Shown: positions 1 to 8,684, numbered from the stretch's first letter. The stretch is 64,000 bases of DNA from Paractinoplanes aksuensis (GCF_024137025.1 NZ_JAMYJR010000010.1:62001-126000), one strand, 5' to 3'. Numbers and translations: made by a program. Notes: generated from the sequence alone by a model not told the origin.

Positions 1-1
1 C

Positions 2-1120
2 CTGGCCCGCGAGACGTTCCCGATCCTGCACCTGGGCTGGCACCACCGCAGCCGGCACGAGGCGCTGTTCGCCTTCGCCGACCTCGCCTACTACCACGGC
101 CGGCTGGTCGGGCTGACCCGCAGCTATCCCCAGGAGCCCGACCACGGCGTCGAGATGTTCCAGGTCGACGGCGTGTACCGGCGGCAGACGACCTCGGACA
201 ACCCGATCGAGGCCGACGCGGTGGCCGAGCGCGTGCTGCACCACTACGCGACCCGGCCCGGCCTGACACTGGGCGTGGTCACACTGTCGGTGGCCCAGGC
301 CGACGCGGTCGACGAGGCGGTGCGCCGGGCCATGGCCGAGCGCCCCGACCTCGAGCACTTCCTCGAGGACGGCGACCGGCTCACCGGTTTCTTCGTCAAG
401 AGCCTGGAGGCCGTGCAGGGCGATGTGCGCGACGTGATCATCCTGTCCATCGGGTACGGCTACGACGAGAACGACAAGATCAGTACGAACTTCGGGGCGC
501 TCAACCGGCCGCAGGGCTGGCGCCGCCTCAACGTCGCCATCACCCGGGCCCGTCAGCGCGTCGAGGTGGTCGCCTCGATCCGTTCCGGTGACGTCCCCGA
601 CATGGGCAACGAGAGCGTCCGGCACCTCAAGGCCTATTTGGAGTACGCCGAGAGGGCCGCGGCCACCCTGGGCCGGGAGATCAGCGACCGCGACGACGTC
701 ACCCCCTTCGAGGACGCCGTGCTCACGGCCTTGTCGTCGTGGGGGTATTCCGTACGCCGGAGGGTCGGCGCCGCCGGGCACTGGATCGACCTCGCCGTGC
801 TGCACCCCGACCAGGACGACGACGTGTTCGCCATCGGCATCGAGTTCGACGGCCCCGACTACCAGGCCATCCCGTCCACCCGCGACCGCGACCGGCTGCG
901 CGACGAGGAGCTGCGCGACCTGGGCTGGCACATGCACCGGATCTGGTCGGTGGCCTGGTACCAGAACCCGGCCGAGGAGCAGAACCGGCTGCGGGCGGCG
1001 ATCGACCGCGCGCTGGCCGACCCGGTCGGGGTCGACCAGCTGGGTGTGCCCGAGTGGCCGCCCTACCGGGCCATCTCGGGTGAACTACTGCCCCCGGAGT
1101 CCAGCAACACTATTGGGTGA
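2..1120 (+). CDS. Superfamily I DNA/RNA helicase with C-terminal nuclease-like domain (5' end outside window)
   Basis: The frame is open from the first bases of the window, so this is the C-terminal ~370 residues of a larger protein. It begins inside the second RecA-like helicase domain: LGWHHRSRHEAL is the WHYRSRHE-type motif seen in Upf1-like SF1 helicases, SLEAVQGDVRDVIILS is motif V, and NVAITRARQRVEVV is motif VI with the catalytic arginine. After a short linker, the last ~130 residues (from about 680 to 1100) look like the Vsr/MTES_1575-type restriction-endonuclease fold that often ends these helicases: an IGIEFDG strand, charged RDRDRLRDEEL helix, and a WHMHRIWSVAWY end. The family is usually 1,300 residues or more. 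Roles in DNA repair or phage defence are suggested for relatives, but nothing here fixes the substrate. A truncated N-terminal half of a similar protein lies at 10370-11431. Confidence 0.85.
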   Translation: MARETFPILHLGWHHRSRHEALFAFADLAYYHGRLVGLTRSYPQEPDHGVEMFQVDGVYRRQTTSDNPIEADAVAERVLHHYATRPGLTLGVVTLSVAQADAVDEAVRRAMAERPDLEHFLEDGDRLTGFFVKSLEAVQGDVRDVIILSIGYGYDENDKISTNFGALNRPQGWRRLNVAITRARQRVEVVASIRSGDVPDMGNESVRHLKAYLEYAERAAATLGREISDRDDVTPFEDAVLTALSSWGYSVRRRVGAAGHWIDLAVLHPDQDDDVFAIGIEFDGPDYQAIPSTRDRDRLRDEELRDLGWHMHRIWSVAWYQNPAEEQNRLRAAIDRALADPVGVDQLGVPEWPPYRAISGELLPPESSNTIG

Positions 1121-1172
1121 AACGCCGATATTCGCGCATGGTGATCTCTTCGTCGGGTAGCCGTGGCCGTCC

Positions 1173-1970
1173 ATGGAGACTCTTCGTTGGCCGGACATGG
1201 GATCGCGCCATTCGTCCGGCGGCAGTGTGGTGGTGACAGCGGACGCCGACAACGCTGTCACGATTGTCACCGTGCGCGGCATCTGGGGAACCGCGCTGCG
1301 CAGTGATGCATTTATTGCGGTACGCAAGGTGCTCGGCGAGCATCCGGCCGCGCTCATCCTCGACCTGTGCGAGTGCAACGACCGCCACGCGGCCGGCGCG
1401 TCGACGTGGCTGACCGTCTGCCGGGTGGCCGCCGCGATGATGCCCCCGGTCCGGGTCGCGGCCTGCCTGCAACCGCGCAGCGCGCTCAACGGCCGGCTCG
1501 TCCGGATGGGTGGGTCGTACTTCCTGCCCTTGTTCAGCGACCTGGCCGGCGCGGCCGCCGCTGTGCGCGCGGGCGGACCGGTCACCGACCGGTTGCGACT
1601 CTCGTTGCCACCCCACCCCGACACCCCGGCGCTGGCCCGCAACCTGGTCACCGACGCCTGCAGCGCGTGGGGGCTGCCCGAAGTGCTCTACCCGGCCCGG
1701 CTCGTCATGAGCGAACTGGCCGGGAACGCCGTCGAGCACGCGCGGACGCCGATCGCCGTGATCGTGGTGCGCCGCGGCGTCGGCCTGCACCTGATGGTGT
1801 GTGACGGCGACCCTCGGCTGCCCCGGGTGATCGACCAGACCAAAGAGCCGCCGGGCAGTCTGTGGGACCTCCGCGGCCAGGGGCTGCGGATAGTCCGGAC
1901 TGCCGCGGCGGCCTGGGGTGCGCTACCGACCCGCGACGGGAAGATGGTCTGGGCGACCATCCACCCTTAG
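1173..1970 (+). CDS. STAS-like plus HATPase (RsbW-type) regulatory protein
   Basis: A 265-residue cytoplasmic protein with two parts. Residues about 18-130 resemble a STAS/anti-anti-sigma fold (EHPAALILDLCE is the central strand and helix). Residues about 145-265 form a HATPase_c_2 domain: MSELAGNAVEHA is the N box and GQGLRIV the G box of RsbW/SpoIIAB-like serine kinases. Such proteins control alternative sigma factors through ATP-dependent phosphorylation of anti-anti-sigma partners. The fusion means partner and kinase could be in one chain, but the STAS half is weak and no phosphorylatable serine stands out. The ATG start lacks a strong ribosome binding site; an ATG at 1200 is possible. 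The gene converges with ndh and their 3' ends overlap by four bases. Confidence 0.75.
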   Translation: METLRWPDMGSRHSSGGSVVVTADADNAVTIVTVRGIWGTALRSDAFIAVRKVLGEHPAALILDLCECNDRHAAGASTWLTVCRVAAAMMPPVRVAACLQPRSALNGRLVRMGGSYFLPLFSDLAGAAAAVRAGGPVTDRLRLSLPPHPDTPALARNLVTDACSAWGLPEVLYPARLVMSELAGNAVEHARTPIAVIVVRRGVGLHLMVCDGDPRLPRVIDQTKEPPGSLWDLRGQGLRIVRTAAAAWGALPTRDGKMVWATIHP

Positions 1971-3382
1971 ACGTTGGCCTTTTCGGCGGCCGCCGGGTGC
2001 TTCTCGGTCGGCACCGGGGTCAGCGCCGCGGCCTCCTCGGCCGCGCGGACCCGCTGGTACGGGTCGCCGTAGTCTTTCATGGCCCGGCGGGCGAAGGCCT
2101 GCTGCTCGGTCGCGACCCGCTCGGAACGGCCGCGGCCCAGGAAGCTGACCGCCCAGTGCACCACCGTGGTGAACCTGTTCTTGAAGCCGACCAGGTAGAA
2201 GACGTGCACGACCAGCCACATGACCCAGGCGAAGAAGCCCGACAGGCGGAGCTTGCCCACGCTGGCCACCGCGGAGAACCGCGAGATCGTGGCCATGCTG
2301 CCCTTGTCGAAGTACTTGAACGGACCCGGCGCGGGCTTGTTGCGGAGCCGCTTCTCGATCACCTTGGCCGCGTAGTTGCCGCCCTGGATGGCGACCTGGG
2401 CGACACCCGGCAGCGGGTGCCCGTCGGGGCCGGCCAGGTTCATCATGTCGCCCAGCGCGAAGATCTCGGGGTGACCCGGGATCGTCAGGTCCGGGTTGAC
2501 CAGGATGCGGCCCGCGCGGTCGGTCTCGGCCCCGGCCGCCTCGGCCACCTGCCGGGCCAGCGGGGGCGCCTGGACGCCGGCCGCCCACACCTTCGTCATC
2601 GACGGGATGCGCTCGTGCCCGCGCTCGGACTCGACCTCGATGCCGGTCAGGTCGACGTCGACCACCTTGGTGTTGAGCTCGACCTCGACCCCCATCAGGT
2701 GCAGCTGGCGCAGCGCCCGGGTCGAGAGGTGGTCGCCGAAGGTGTTGAGCACCGCGCCGACCGCGTCGACCAGGATGATGCGGGCCTTGCGCGGGTCGAT
2801 GTGCTTGTACTGCCCGGGCAGGTTGCGGTGGGCCAGCTCGGCGATCTGACCGGCCATCTCGACCCCGGTCGGGCCGGCCCCGACCACCACGAAGGTGAGC
2901 CAGCGCTCCTGCGCCTCGGGATCGGTCTGCAGGTCGGCGATCTCGAACGCGCCGAAGATCTTGGCCCGCAGCTCGAGCGCGTCGTCGATGCTCTTCATGC
3001 CGGGCGCGAAGTCGTTGAAGTGGTCGTTGCCGAAGTAGGACTGCGAAGCCCCGGCGGCGACGATCAGCGAGTCGTATTCGACCGTGTAGTCGATGCCCGG
3101 CCCCGACACGTAGACGATCTTCTTGTCGGTGTCGACTCGCTGGGCCCAGCCGAGCTTGACGTCGACGTTGTCCTGCCGCTTCAGCACCTCACGGATCGGC
3201 GGGGCGATCTCGCCCTCGGAGAGCACGCCGGTGGCCACCTGGTAGAGCAGAGGCTGGAACAAGTGGTAGGCCGTGCCGTTGATGAGTGTGATGTCGACCG
3301 GTGCGTTGCGCAGCGCCCTGATCGCGAACAGGCCCCCGAAACCGGCCCCGATCACTGCCACCCGATGCCGCTGCATTACCAC
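1967..3382 (-). CDS. ndh: Type II NADH dehydrogenase (NDH-2)
   Basis: A 471-residue FAD-dependent NADH:quinone oxidoreductase that feeds electrons to menaquinone without pumping protons. The FAD-binding GxGxxG motif is at the N terminus (AVIGAGFGGLFAIRAL), the NADH-binding one is near residue 170 (VVVGAGPTGVEMAG), and the quinone-contact segment PLLYQVATGVLS follows the first fold. FALGDMMN near residue 310 is the conserved FAD-contact motif. The last ~100 residues carry one hydrophobic segment (WVMWLVVHVFYLVGF) and a basic tail, typical for peripheral membrane attachment. Length and motif order match actinobacterial Ndh. Translation may start at the ATG at 3376 instead of 3382. Confidence 0.93.
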   Translation of the reverse strand: MVMQRHRVAVIGAGFGGLFAIRALRNAPVDITLINGTAYHLFQPLLYQVATGVLSEGEIAPPIREVLKRQDNVDVKLGWAQRVDTDKKIVYVSGPGIDYTVEYDSLIVAAGASQSYFGNDHFNDFAPGMKSIDDALELRAKIFGAFEIADLQTDPEAQERWLTFVVVGAGPTGVEMAGQIAELAHRNLPGQYKHIDPRKARIILVDAVGAVLNTFGDHLSTRALRQLHLMGVEVELNTKVVDVDLTGIEVESERGHERIPSMTKVWAAGVQAPPLARQVAEAAGAETDRAGRILVNPDLTIPGHPEIFALGDMMNLAGPDGHPLPGVAQVAIQGGNYAAKVIEKRLRNKPAPGPFKYFDKGSMATISRFSAVASVGKLRLSGFFAWVMWLVVHVFYLVGFKNRFTTVVHWAVSFLGRGRSERVATEQQAFARRAMKDYGDPYQRVRAAEEAAALTPVPTEKHPAAAEKANV

Positions 3383-3535
3383 TCCCTCGGTGCTCGGTGT
3401 CTCACTCAGTAGAGCACCCTGACCAGGCCGATTATGCCGTGAGTATCAACACTGTGGAGGTCGCACAGGGCCTCCGGCAGGCTACTTTCCCCACCCGGCC
3501 AGGGGAAAACGCGGATACGACCATCATGCCGTAGA

Positions 3536-4687
3536 TCACCGGGTTACCGTGAGAGATCGCTTCATGAGCATCACCACTGCCCAGACGCCCAGGGCGAGCG
3601 CGGCGAGCAGATAGATGTTGCCGGGAACGTGGTCGAGGGGGTCCCAGCCGTACTCGCGGCCGTAACCCCAGGGCACCCACACGAACATGCGGGACGCGAA
3701 CACCGCGGTCCACAGAACGGCTGCCCACCGGCTGTACGTCCACAGCACCAGCCCGATGGGCACCGCCCACACCCAGTGGTGGGACCACGACATCGGCGAG
3801 GCCACCAGCGAGGCCAACGCGGCGAACCCGACGCCCAGCACCCGGTCGCCGCGGCGCCACCACACGGCGCCGAGGAAAACGAGCCCCAGGGCGATCGGCC
3901 CGGCGACAGCGACCCACAGCAGGGTCGGGGGCACGCCGTCCAGCAGCCGGGTGAGAGCGCCGGACACCGACTGGTTATGAGCCAGTTCCGGCGGACCGAC
4001 CCGGCCCGCCGTGATCAGGTCCTCGGTCCAGTAGGTCAGGGCCGAGCCCGGGGTGACGGCGAAACCGACGGCGATCGTGCCGGCGAAGGCCAGCAGGGCC
4101 CGCCCCGCCGCCGCCCGGCGACCGATCAGCACCAGCAGCACGACGAAGACCAGCGGGGTCAGCTTGATCCCGGCGGCGATCCCGACGAGCACACCGGACC
4201 AGCGGCGCTCCGGATGGACCAGGTCGACGAGCAAGGCCGCCATCAGCAACAGGTTGATCTGGCCGAAGGTGAGGTTCTGCCACACCGGCTCCAGCGCGAG
4301 CGCGCCGACGGCCAGCAGCGCGACCTGCCACCCGGCCAGGCCCCGGCCGGCCAGCTTGATGACTCCGGCGAGGGCGCCGACCGACGCCCCGGTCCACAAC
4401 GCGGTGACGAGCCAGCCCGGCAACGCCGCCAGCGGCGCCATCATCACGGCAGCGAACGGCGGATAGGTGAACCGCAGATTGGTCGCCGGATCCCGGGCGT
4501 CGTAGAGGGGCAGGCCGTCGAGCACCATCCGCCCGCCATACTGATAAACGGAAAGGTCGACGAACTTCCCGTGCACGTGGAACACCGGCGGCAACGCCGC
4601 CCAGGCCACCACCCCGGCCGCGACAGCCGCCACGAAGACCACAACCAGAACCGGACCGAAACCCTCGAGAACGCGCTGCCGCCTCAC
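3536..4687 (-). CDS. GT87-family polyprenol-dependent mannosyltransferase-like membrane protein
   Basis: A 383-residue polytopic membrane protein with about 9-10 hydrophobic helices. After the first helix an extracytoplasmic loop reads VYQYGGRMVLDGLPLY and then RFTYPPFAAVMM, the DLxVY...GLPLY...FTYPP pattern of the DUF2029/GT-87 family (PimE-like). These enzymes move mannose from polyprenyl-phosphate-mannose to a lipid or glycan on the outer face of the membrane. The acceptor cannot be read from sequence. It starts at GTG. It stands alone, 153 bases beyond the start of ndh, and no lipoglycan genes lie nearby. Confidence 0.8.
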   Translation of the reverse strand: MRRQRVLEGFGPVLVVVFVAAVAAGVVAWAALPPVFHVHGKFVDLSVYQYGGRMVLDGLPLYDARDPATNLRFTYPPFAAVMMAPLAALPGWLVTALWTGASVGALAGVIKLAGRGLAGWQVALLAVGALALEPVWQNLTFGQINLLLMAALLVDLVHPERRWSGVLVGIAAGIKLTPLVFVVLLVLIGRRAAAGRALLAFAGTIAVGFAVTPGSALTYWTEDLITAGRVGPPELAHNQSVSGALTRLLDGVPPTLLWVAVAGPIALGLVFLGAVWWRRGDRVLGVGFAALASLVASPMSWSHHWVWAVPIGLVLWTYSRWAAVLWTAVFASRMFVWVPWGYGREYGWDPLDHVPGNIYLLAALALGVWAVVMLMKRSLTVTR

Positions 4688-4806
4688 TTCGGCACAGGCC
4701 GGCTATAGATCGCCACCATTGCACTCTAGCCTGGGTGCCGGCCGCTGATAGAAGCGCCGAGCGCGGCCGACGAGAGCGTGACTGACCAGCGAAGGCGCAC
4801 CCCCGC

Positions 4807-5355
4807 TCAAATCTCCAGCCGCAGTCCAGCCCATCGGTCGAGCCACCCCTTGGCCTCCACCCGGCGCTGTACCTTCGCGCGGCCCGCCGCGTTGCGGAAA
4901 GATGGAGAGGGGCGCACCACCAATCCCACGAGGTCAGCCAGCCCATGGGCGGACACCAGGCGAACAGAGCCGCCCCGCAAAGTCACCGCGACGCACGTCG
5001 CCGTTTCGGGCCAGCGCGATATCGCGTCCTGAGCGGACGTGTAGGGCTCGTCGCCGTTGCGCAGGTGCATTCGTGCCTGGTTACGAATCTCCCACGGCAC
5101 CCCGGGCAGGACCGTCGCGGCTCGGGCTTCGGCGCGTGCATCCTCGCCCGGATCCAACTTCTCCGGGTCGAAGTAGGCGACATCCACATCCCGCTCCGGT
5201 GAGACCGGAAGGTTGCTGATCGCGTCCCAGACGCGGTTGCGGACGAAGCCGGCACCGATCCACCAGTCCGGTAATCCGAGGTCGGCCGCAGCTCGAAGGA
5301 CTCTCATCGCTCCGGGGTCCGACTCGATGACGCCCACAACGTCCTGTGCGCTCAT
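4807..5355 (-). CDS. Nucleotidyltransferase-like protein (COG3575 type)
   Basis: A 182-residue soluble protein. The motif WWIGAGFVRNRVWD followed by RDVDVAYFDPE is the pattern of the uncharacterised nucleotidyltransferase-fold family COG3575, where GxxRxxxWD and DxDxxYFD form the putative active site. The frame stays open upstream to 5517, but I place the start at the ATG at 5355: an AGGTGG ribosome binding site sits just before it, family similarity begins there, and the upstream extension has no typical composition. The biochemical reaction of this family is not established. Confidence 0.75.
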   Translation of the reverse strand: MSAQDVVGVIESDPGAMRVLRAAADLGLPDWWIGAGFVRNRVWDAISNLPVSPERDVDVAYFDPEKLDPGEDARAEARAATVLPGVPWEIRNQARMHLRNGDEPYTSAQDAISRWPETATCVAVTLRGGSVRLVSAHGLADLVGLVVRPSPSFRNAAGRAKVQRRVEAKGWLDRWAGLRLEI

Positions 5356-5472
5356 GACCACCTGAGGAACCCTAGACCCTGCGAACGTACGCACCGCTCT
5401 GCCCGGTAATGCTGCCGGGGAAGCCGGACACCTTCTCTGTTGAGGGCCGCACGGGAGCAGGGAGGAGCCGTG

Positions 5473-5831
5473 GTGCCGGCACCGGAAGAACACTTCAACA
5501 GACTGTGGCTGGAGCACGCGCCGGCAGTGCTGCGATACGCCCGGCGGAGGGTCGACGACGAGCAGGCGGACGAGGTGGTCGCCGAGACCTTCGTCGTTGC
5601 CTGGCGGCGGCTCGCCGAGATCCCGGCGGCCGAACTGCCGTGGTTGTTCGGCGTGGCCAGGCGGGTGAGCGCCAACGTCCGCCGGTCGCGCTCGGCTGCT
5701 CCCGAGGCGCCCTCGCGGTCCGCCTGCATCGGGCCCGGCGTCGTCTGAGAGCCGCTATGACCAAGTCGGGTCCCGAACCATCCGTTGTCGACCACCGGCC
5801 CGTAGTAATCGCTCCCGGAGGTGCCCCATGA
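5473..5831 (+). pseudogene. ECF-type sigma factor with internal deletion
   Basis: The first ~70 codons, from a GTG behind GGAGGAG (5461-5467), encode sigma-70 region 2: EEHFNRLWLEH, RYARRRVDDEQADEVVAETF and PWLFGVARRVSANVRRS. That frame then stops at 5748. In the frame shifted by two bases, starting about 5682, the text reads ALGCSRGALAVRLHRARRRL, which is the end of the region 4.2 helix-turn-helix plus the usual basic tail, and it stops at 5831, overlapping the next ATG (5828) by four bases as an intact gene would. The linker and first part of region 4, roughly 50 residues, are missing, with the junction near 5672-5685. The protein cannot contact the -35 element, so I call it a pseudogene. 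Confidence 0.75.
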
Positions 5832-6935
5832 CGCGAACCGAGCTCCCGGTCGAACTCCTTGACGCCGACCCGATCCAAACGGTAGCCCCGAACGAAGTGG
5901 CTCGCTTGACCGCCCTGCGTATCGATGTCGACGCACGTCGACACGCCACGGCGTTCTCTCAAAAGGCCCGGCCGCGCCGCCGCCTGCTGGCTTTCGGTGG
6001 TCTGGCTGTGGGTGTGGTGGCCACTTCGCTCGTCGCGGCGGTCCCCGTACCAGCACTGTGGCCGTGGGACAACGGCAGTGCGCCGTTCATCGATGCCGCG
6101 ATCGCCGCCGACGGGTCGCTCCAGTGCGGCAACGGCGGCTCCGCCCAACCCATTCGTCCGGATCGGTCGGACTTGCGGTTGTGGCCCACGAAGCTGCCCG
6201 AGGGATGGAAGGTCGTCAAGATCGCGGCAACCTCGAACAGTTCGATCAGCGGGTGCTTCACCCGTCGCTGGTGGTCACGGCGATGGCCGGCAACGGCATG
6301 GTGACCCGTCGGCTTACCGTCACCGGCCCGGCCCGGCCCGGGGCATCGTGACCCACGGCGACGCAGTGCGCGCCGACGACGTCGTGAACGGACGCCCGGC
6401 CACAAGGTTCGCCGGTGCCTGGACGGACACCTACTCGTGGTTGTGGTCCGACAAGGCCGGACGGCAGTGGTACGCAGAGGTGACCGGCTATCCCCTCGCA
6501 GAGGCGAAGGCTGCGGTGGCTGGGATCGGTACGAAGCGCGACGAAGTCACGTGGCGGGCGAGCGCAGCACCCGACATGAAGGTGCTGCATAGGCGAACTG
6601 GAGTGCCTTACCCGCGGCAGAGCCGAGGCGAGAGCTGGATGCTCATGTTGACCGACGGTCAGCGGAGCCGGTCCATCTCCTTCGGCAACAATAATCGGGC
6701 ACTGGTTTCCGCGGCCCACGTCAAAGATCGGGTCAGTCAGTTCGCCGGTCATACCGAGGTGGTCGGCAACAACGGAGGCGAACAGACGTTTCTCAGCTAC
6801 GAGCCGTTGCCGGGTGTCTGGGCCGACCCGACCGAGGTGTACGGCGACCTCGCTGATGTGCGAACCGTCATGGCCGGTCTACGGGTCCTGCCGGTCGATG
6901 ATGAGCGGCTGGACAAGTACGCCGGGAACGATTGA
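5828..6935 (+). pseudogene. Anti-sigma-like membrane protein, two frameshifts
   Basis: This follows the broken sigma factor with a four-base overlap. It encodes a short cytoplasmic N terminus (MTRTELPVELLDADPI), one membrane helix near residues 53-72 (LAFGGLAVGVVATSLVAAVP) and a long outside domain, like the CU044_5270-type partners of actinobacterial sigma factors. The coding text moves between frames twice: at about 6258, where adding one C restores CFTPSLVVTAMAGNGM, and at about 6345, where adding one G restores ARPGGIVTHGDAV. The rest runs open to 6935. Both losses are single bases in C or G runs, so this may be sequencing error. The linked sigma factor is truly damaged, which favours decay of the pair. 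Confidence 0.65.
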
Positions 6936-7204
6936 CCCGCCGTTGCATGAAGTCGCACTCCGAATCCTGAACTCGCTGCCAGGAGCAGATCAGATGCGAG
7001 CATCTGAGGGGTGATGCGCGCTTTCCCAAGCTTCGGTCCGGGCAAGGCGTCCGGATCCGAATCGGGGGCGTGTCTGCAGGACACTTATCGTCCACGTCAT
7101 GCGCTGCTGCCCGGTGTCATTCCATGGGGCTCGCGGCGTTGAGGAAGCCAACGCGGTTGAGGCCGGGGACCAGATGTCACAGGTCCGACGGCGGCTCGAC
7201 GAAA

Positions 7205-7345
7205 CTAGAAAACTCCAGTTCTCACTAGTTGGGAGGGGCGCAAGCACAGCGAACGTCTTGACGACTCAGCCGACGCCAGCACATAAATGATCGACTACAA
7301 GTGTGATACTTCGGCGAGAGGCGTCCGGACTTGCCGAGAGGTGGA
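7205..7345 (+). repeat. Dispersed repeat copy R1 (right part only)
   Basis: This stretch shares CTCACTAGTTGGGAG, then AGCCGACGCC, GCACAT, ATGATCGACTACAAG and TTCGGCGAGAGGCGTCCGGA, in the same order and spacing, with copies at 9690-10055 and 11650-11950 and, reversed, at 23575-23900. No reading frame is conserved among them. The surrounding stretch 6936-7352 has no gene I can support. Confidence 0.65.
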
Positions 7346-7352
7346 TGCCCGA

Positions 7353-8327
7353 TCAATGCGATACCGACACCGGGGCGGTAGTGGCGCCATCCTCGAACCA
7401 CGCACAACTGAACTGACTCGCCAAAGGCAGTTCGACACAATCGTGCGAGACGCCGGGATCGTTCATCCATCTCCCGGCCGGCGGTGGAATTCCCGAATGC
7501 GGCAGGCTGCCGGTCCTGCCTGTTTCGGTGGGCGAGGCGCTGCGACATTTCGTGGCGCGCGGCTTGTCACCGGCGCGTTTCGGGCGACGGTACGACCGTC
7601 GTCGCTGGATCCGCGATGGCTTCGATGGTGACCTGCGGCCCGGCGGCCGGGTCGTCCCGTCAGCCGCCGACCGGACGGCAGGTGCGGCTCGGCCAGCCGA
7701 TGGTGGCGGATCACCCGGTGTCGGCCGGACGGCGGGCGTGGCTCGGTCAGCTGACGGTGGCGGATCAGCTGGCGCCGGACGGACAGTGGGTGCGCGCGTG
7801 GCCGTCGGCGTCGACCTGTCAGCAGTCGGCATCATCCGCCGGGCTGCTGCCACTGGAATTGCCGGCTTTTCCGACCCGTCGGCGTCGCGCGCCGTGCCCG
7901 TCGTGTGTGCCGCCCCCGCTCGAGCTGGGTCGGTGCGGTCGGTCGGCCCGGCCGCATGAACACGACCGGCAGACAGCTCATGATCAACCGGTGGGGCCGG
8001 GCTCGCTGGATCCGCGGTGGCGGGCGGCTGGTCTGATCCGGCCGCGGCCTCACCGCCGGACGCCGGAGGTGCCGAGCAGGTCTGCTCGTCGTCCCAGATC
8101 AGCGGCGGCAGTTGCACTACCGGATCGTGCAGACCGACCGCCCCGCACCGCCACGAACACCCCTGCGACCGGCACAACTTCGCCGCATGCCGCCTTTTCA
8201 AACCCCAACTGCGCCGACGCGCGTGATCACGCCGGAACTCCTCCATGTCCGGCGAATAGCGACGCGACTTCGTTCGATCCCGCCAAGCAGCAACCTCCAG
8301 CCGGGAGAACAAACTCAGTTGCGCCAT
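7353..8327 (-). CDS. Hypothetical protein with conserved basic N terminus and Pro/Ala/Arg-rich repeats
   Basis: A 324-residue frame. The N terminus MAQLSLFSRLEVAAWRD, then SRRYSPDMEEFRRDHARRR and a SWGLKRRHAAKL helix, looks like a real charged domain; I recall similar short proteins in actinobacterial accessory regions but know no function. From about residue 85 the sequence turns into low-complexity Pro/Ala/Thr/Arg text including two to three imperfect copies of a PPPSADRATPAVRPTPGD unit. The last ~70 residues (past the repeats) have no recognisable fold and run towards repeat copy R1, so the 3' end may not be original. I prefer this strand over the equally long plus-strand frame because of the ordered N terminus. 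Confidence 0.45.
   Translation of the reverse strand: MAQLSLFSRLEVAAWRDRTKSRRYSPDMEEFRRDHARRRSWGLKRRHAAKLCRSQGCSWRCGAVGLHDPVVQLPPLIWDDEQTCSAPPASGGEAAAGSDQPPATADPASPAPPVDHELSAGRVHAAGPTDRTDPARAGAAHTTGTARDADGSEKPAIPVAAARRMMPTADRSTPTATRAPTVRPAPADPPPSADRATPAVRPTPGDPPPSAGRAAPAVRSAADGTTRPPGRRSPSKPSRIQRRRSYRRPKRAGDKPRATKCRSASPTETGRTGSLPHSGIPPPAGRWMNDPGVSHDCVELPLASQFSCAWFEDGATTAPVSVSH
7655..7805. repeat. Imperfect tandem repeat, unit about 54 bp
   Basis: About two and a half copies of a unit containing GCCGGACGG, then a GTGGCTCGGTCAGCTGA-like core and GGTGGCGGATCA. It encodes the repeated Pro/Ala-rich segment of the hypothetical protein on the minus strand. Boundaries are estimated by eye. Confidence 0.6.
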
Positions 8328-8454
8328 GAACCATTATCCCGCACCTGAAACACGACACGCCAAACGAGAAACGCGCCAATCCCAGGAAATGCGAAGTGGG
8401 TGATCCGGCAACGAAAATCAGTGAAGTTCCACCCCGGGACCGGACACCGGAGTT

Positions 8455-8635
8455 TCATGCCGCGAGGGCGGTAGGTGGACGGTAGCAGACACGTGCTTCG
8501 CGTGGTGTCTGGTGGTTCACGGTGGAATGTAGCCTTTTGTTGTTGTAGTAGTTGATGTAGGCGAATACCTCACGGCGTGCCTCGGCGCGGGACGCGAAGA
8601 CCCGGGTGCCAATCTCGGCCTTGAGGCTGCCAGGG
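8455..8635 (-). mobile_element. IS3-family transposase 3' remnant
   Basis: The minus strand reads SLKAEIGTRVFASRAEARRE, then VFAYINYYNNKRLHSTVNHQ and TPREARV, ending at a TGA at 8455-8457. This is the C-terminal end of an IS3/IS150-type integrase-core transposase; the IEVFYNRxRxHSxLGxxxP signature appears as YINYYNNKRLHSTVNHQTP. Only the last ~60 codons remain, without the DDE triad beyond its final part. Upstream on this strand the sequence changes abruptly at about 8635 into a Walker A fragment of another gene. No terminal inverted repeats or target duplication were identified. Confidence 0.75.
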
Positions 8636-8684
8636 TGGTCTTGCCTGAGCCGGGCAGCCCGTTGACGAGGATCAGATCTAGCAC
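8636..8684 (-). pseudogene. N-terminal Walker A fragment of an ATPase/kinase gene
   Basis: From a GTG at 8684 the minus strand reads MLDLILVNGLPGSGKTTLA, a clean P-loop (GxxGxGKT) at the usual place for small AAA or nucleoside-kinase-like ATPases. Immediately after the P-loop the text becomes IS3 transposase. The rest of the ATPase gene is absent from the window, so this is a truncated remnant created by insertion and deletion. Confidence 0.55.

Noticed and set aside
1862..3412. A 516-codon plus-strand frame opposite ndh
   Set aside because: Shadow of ndh; it also overlaps the end of the HATPase gene and has no family signature.
7484..8329. A 281-codon plus-strand frame in the accessory region
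   Set aside because: Low-complexity text with no ordered start; the minus-strand frame has a plausible conserved N terminus.
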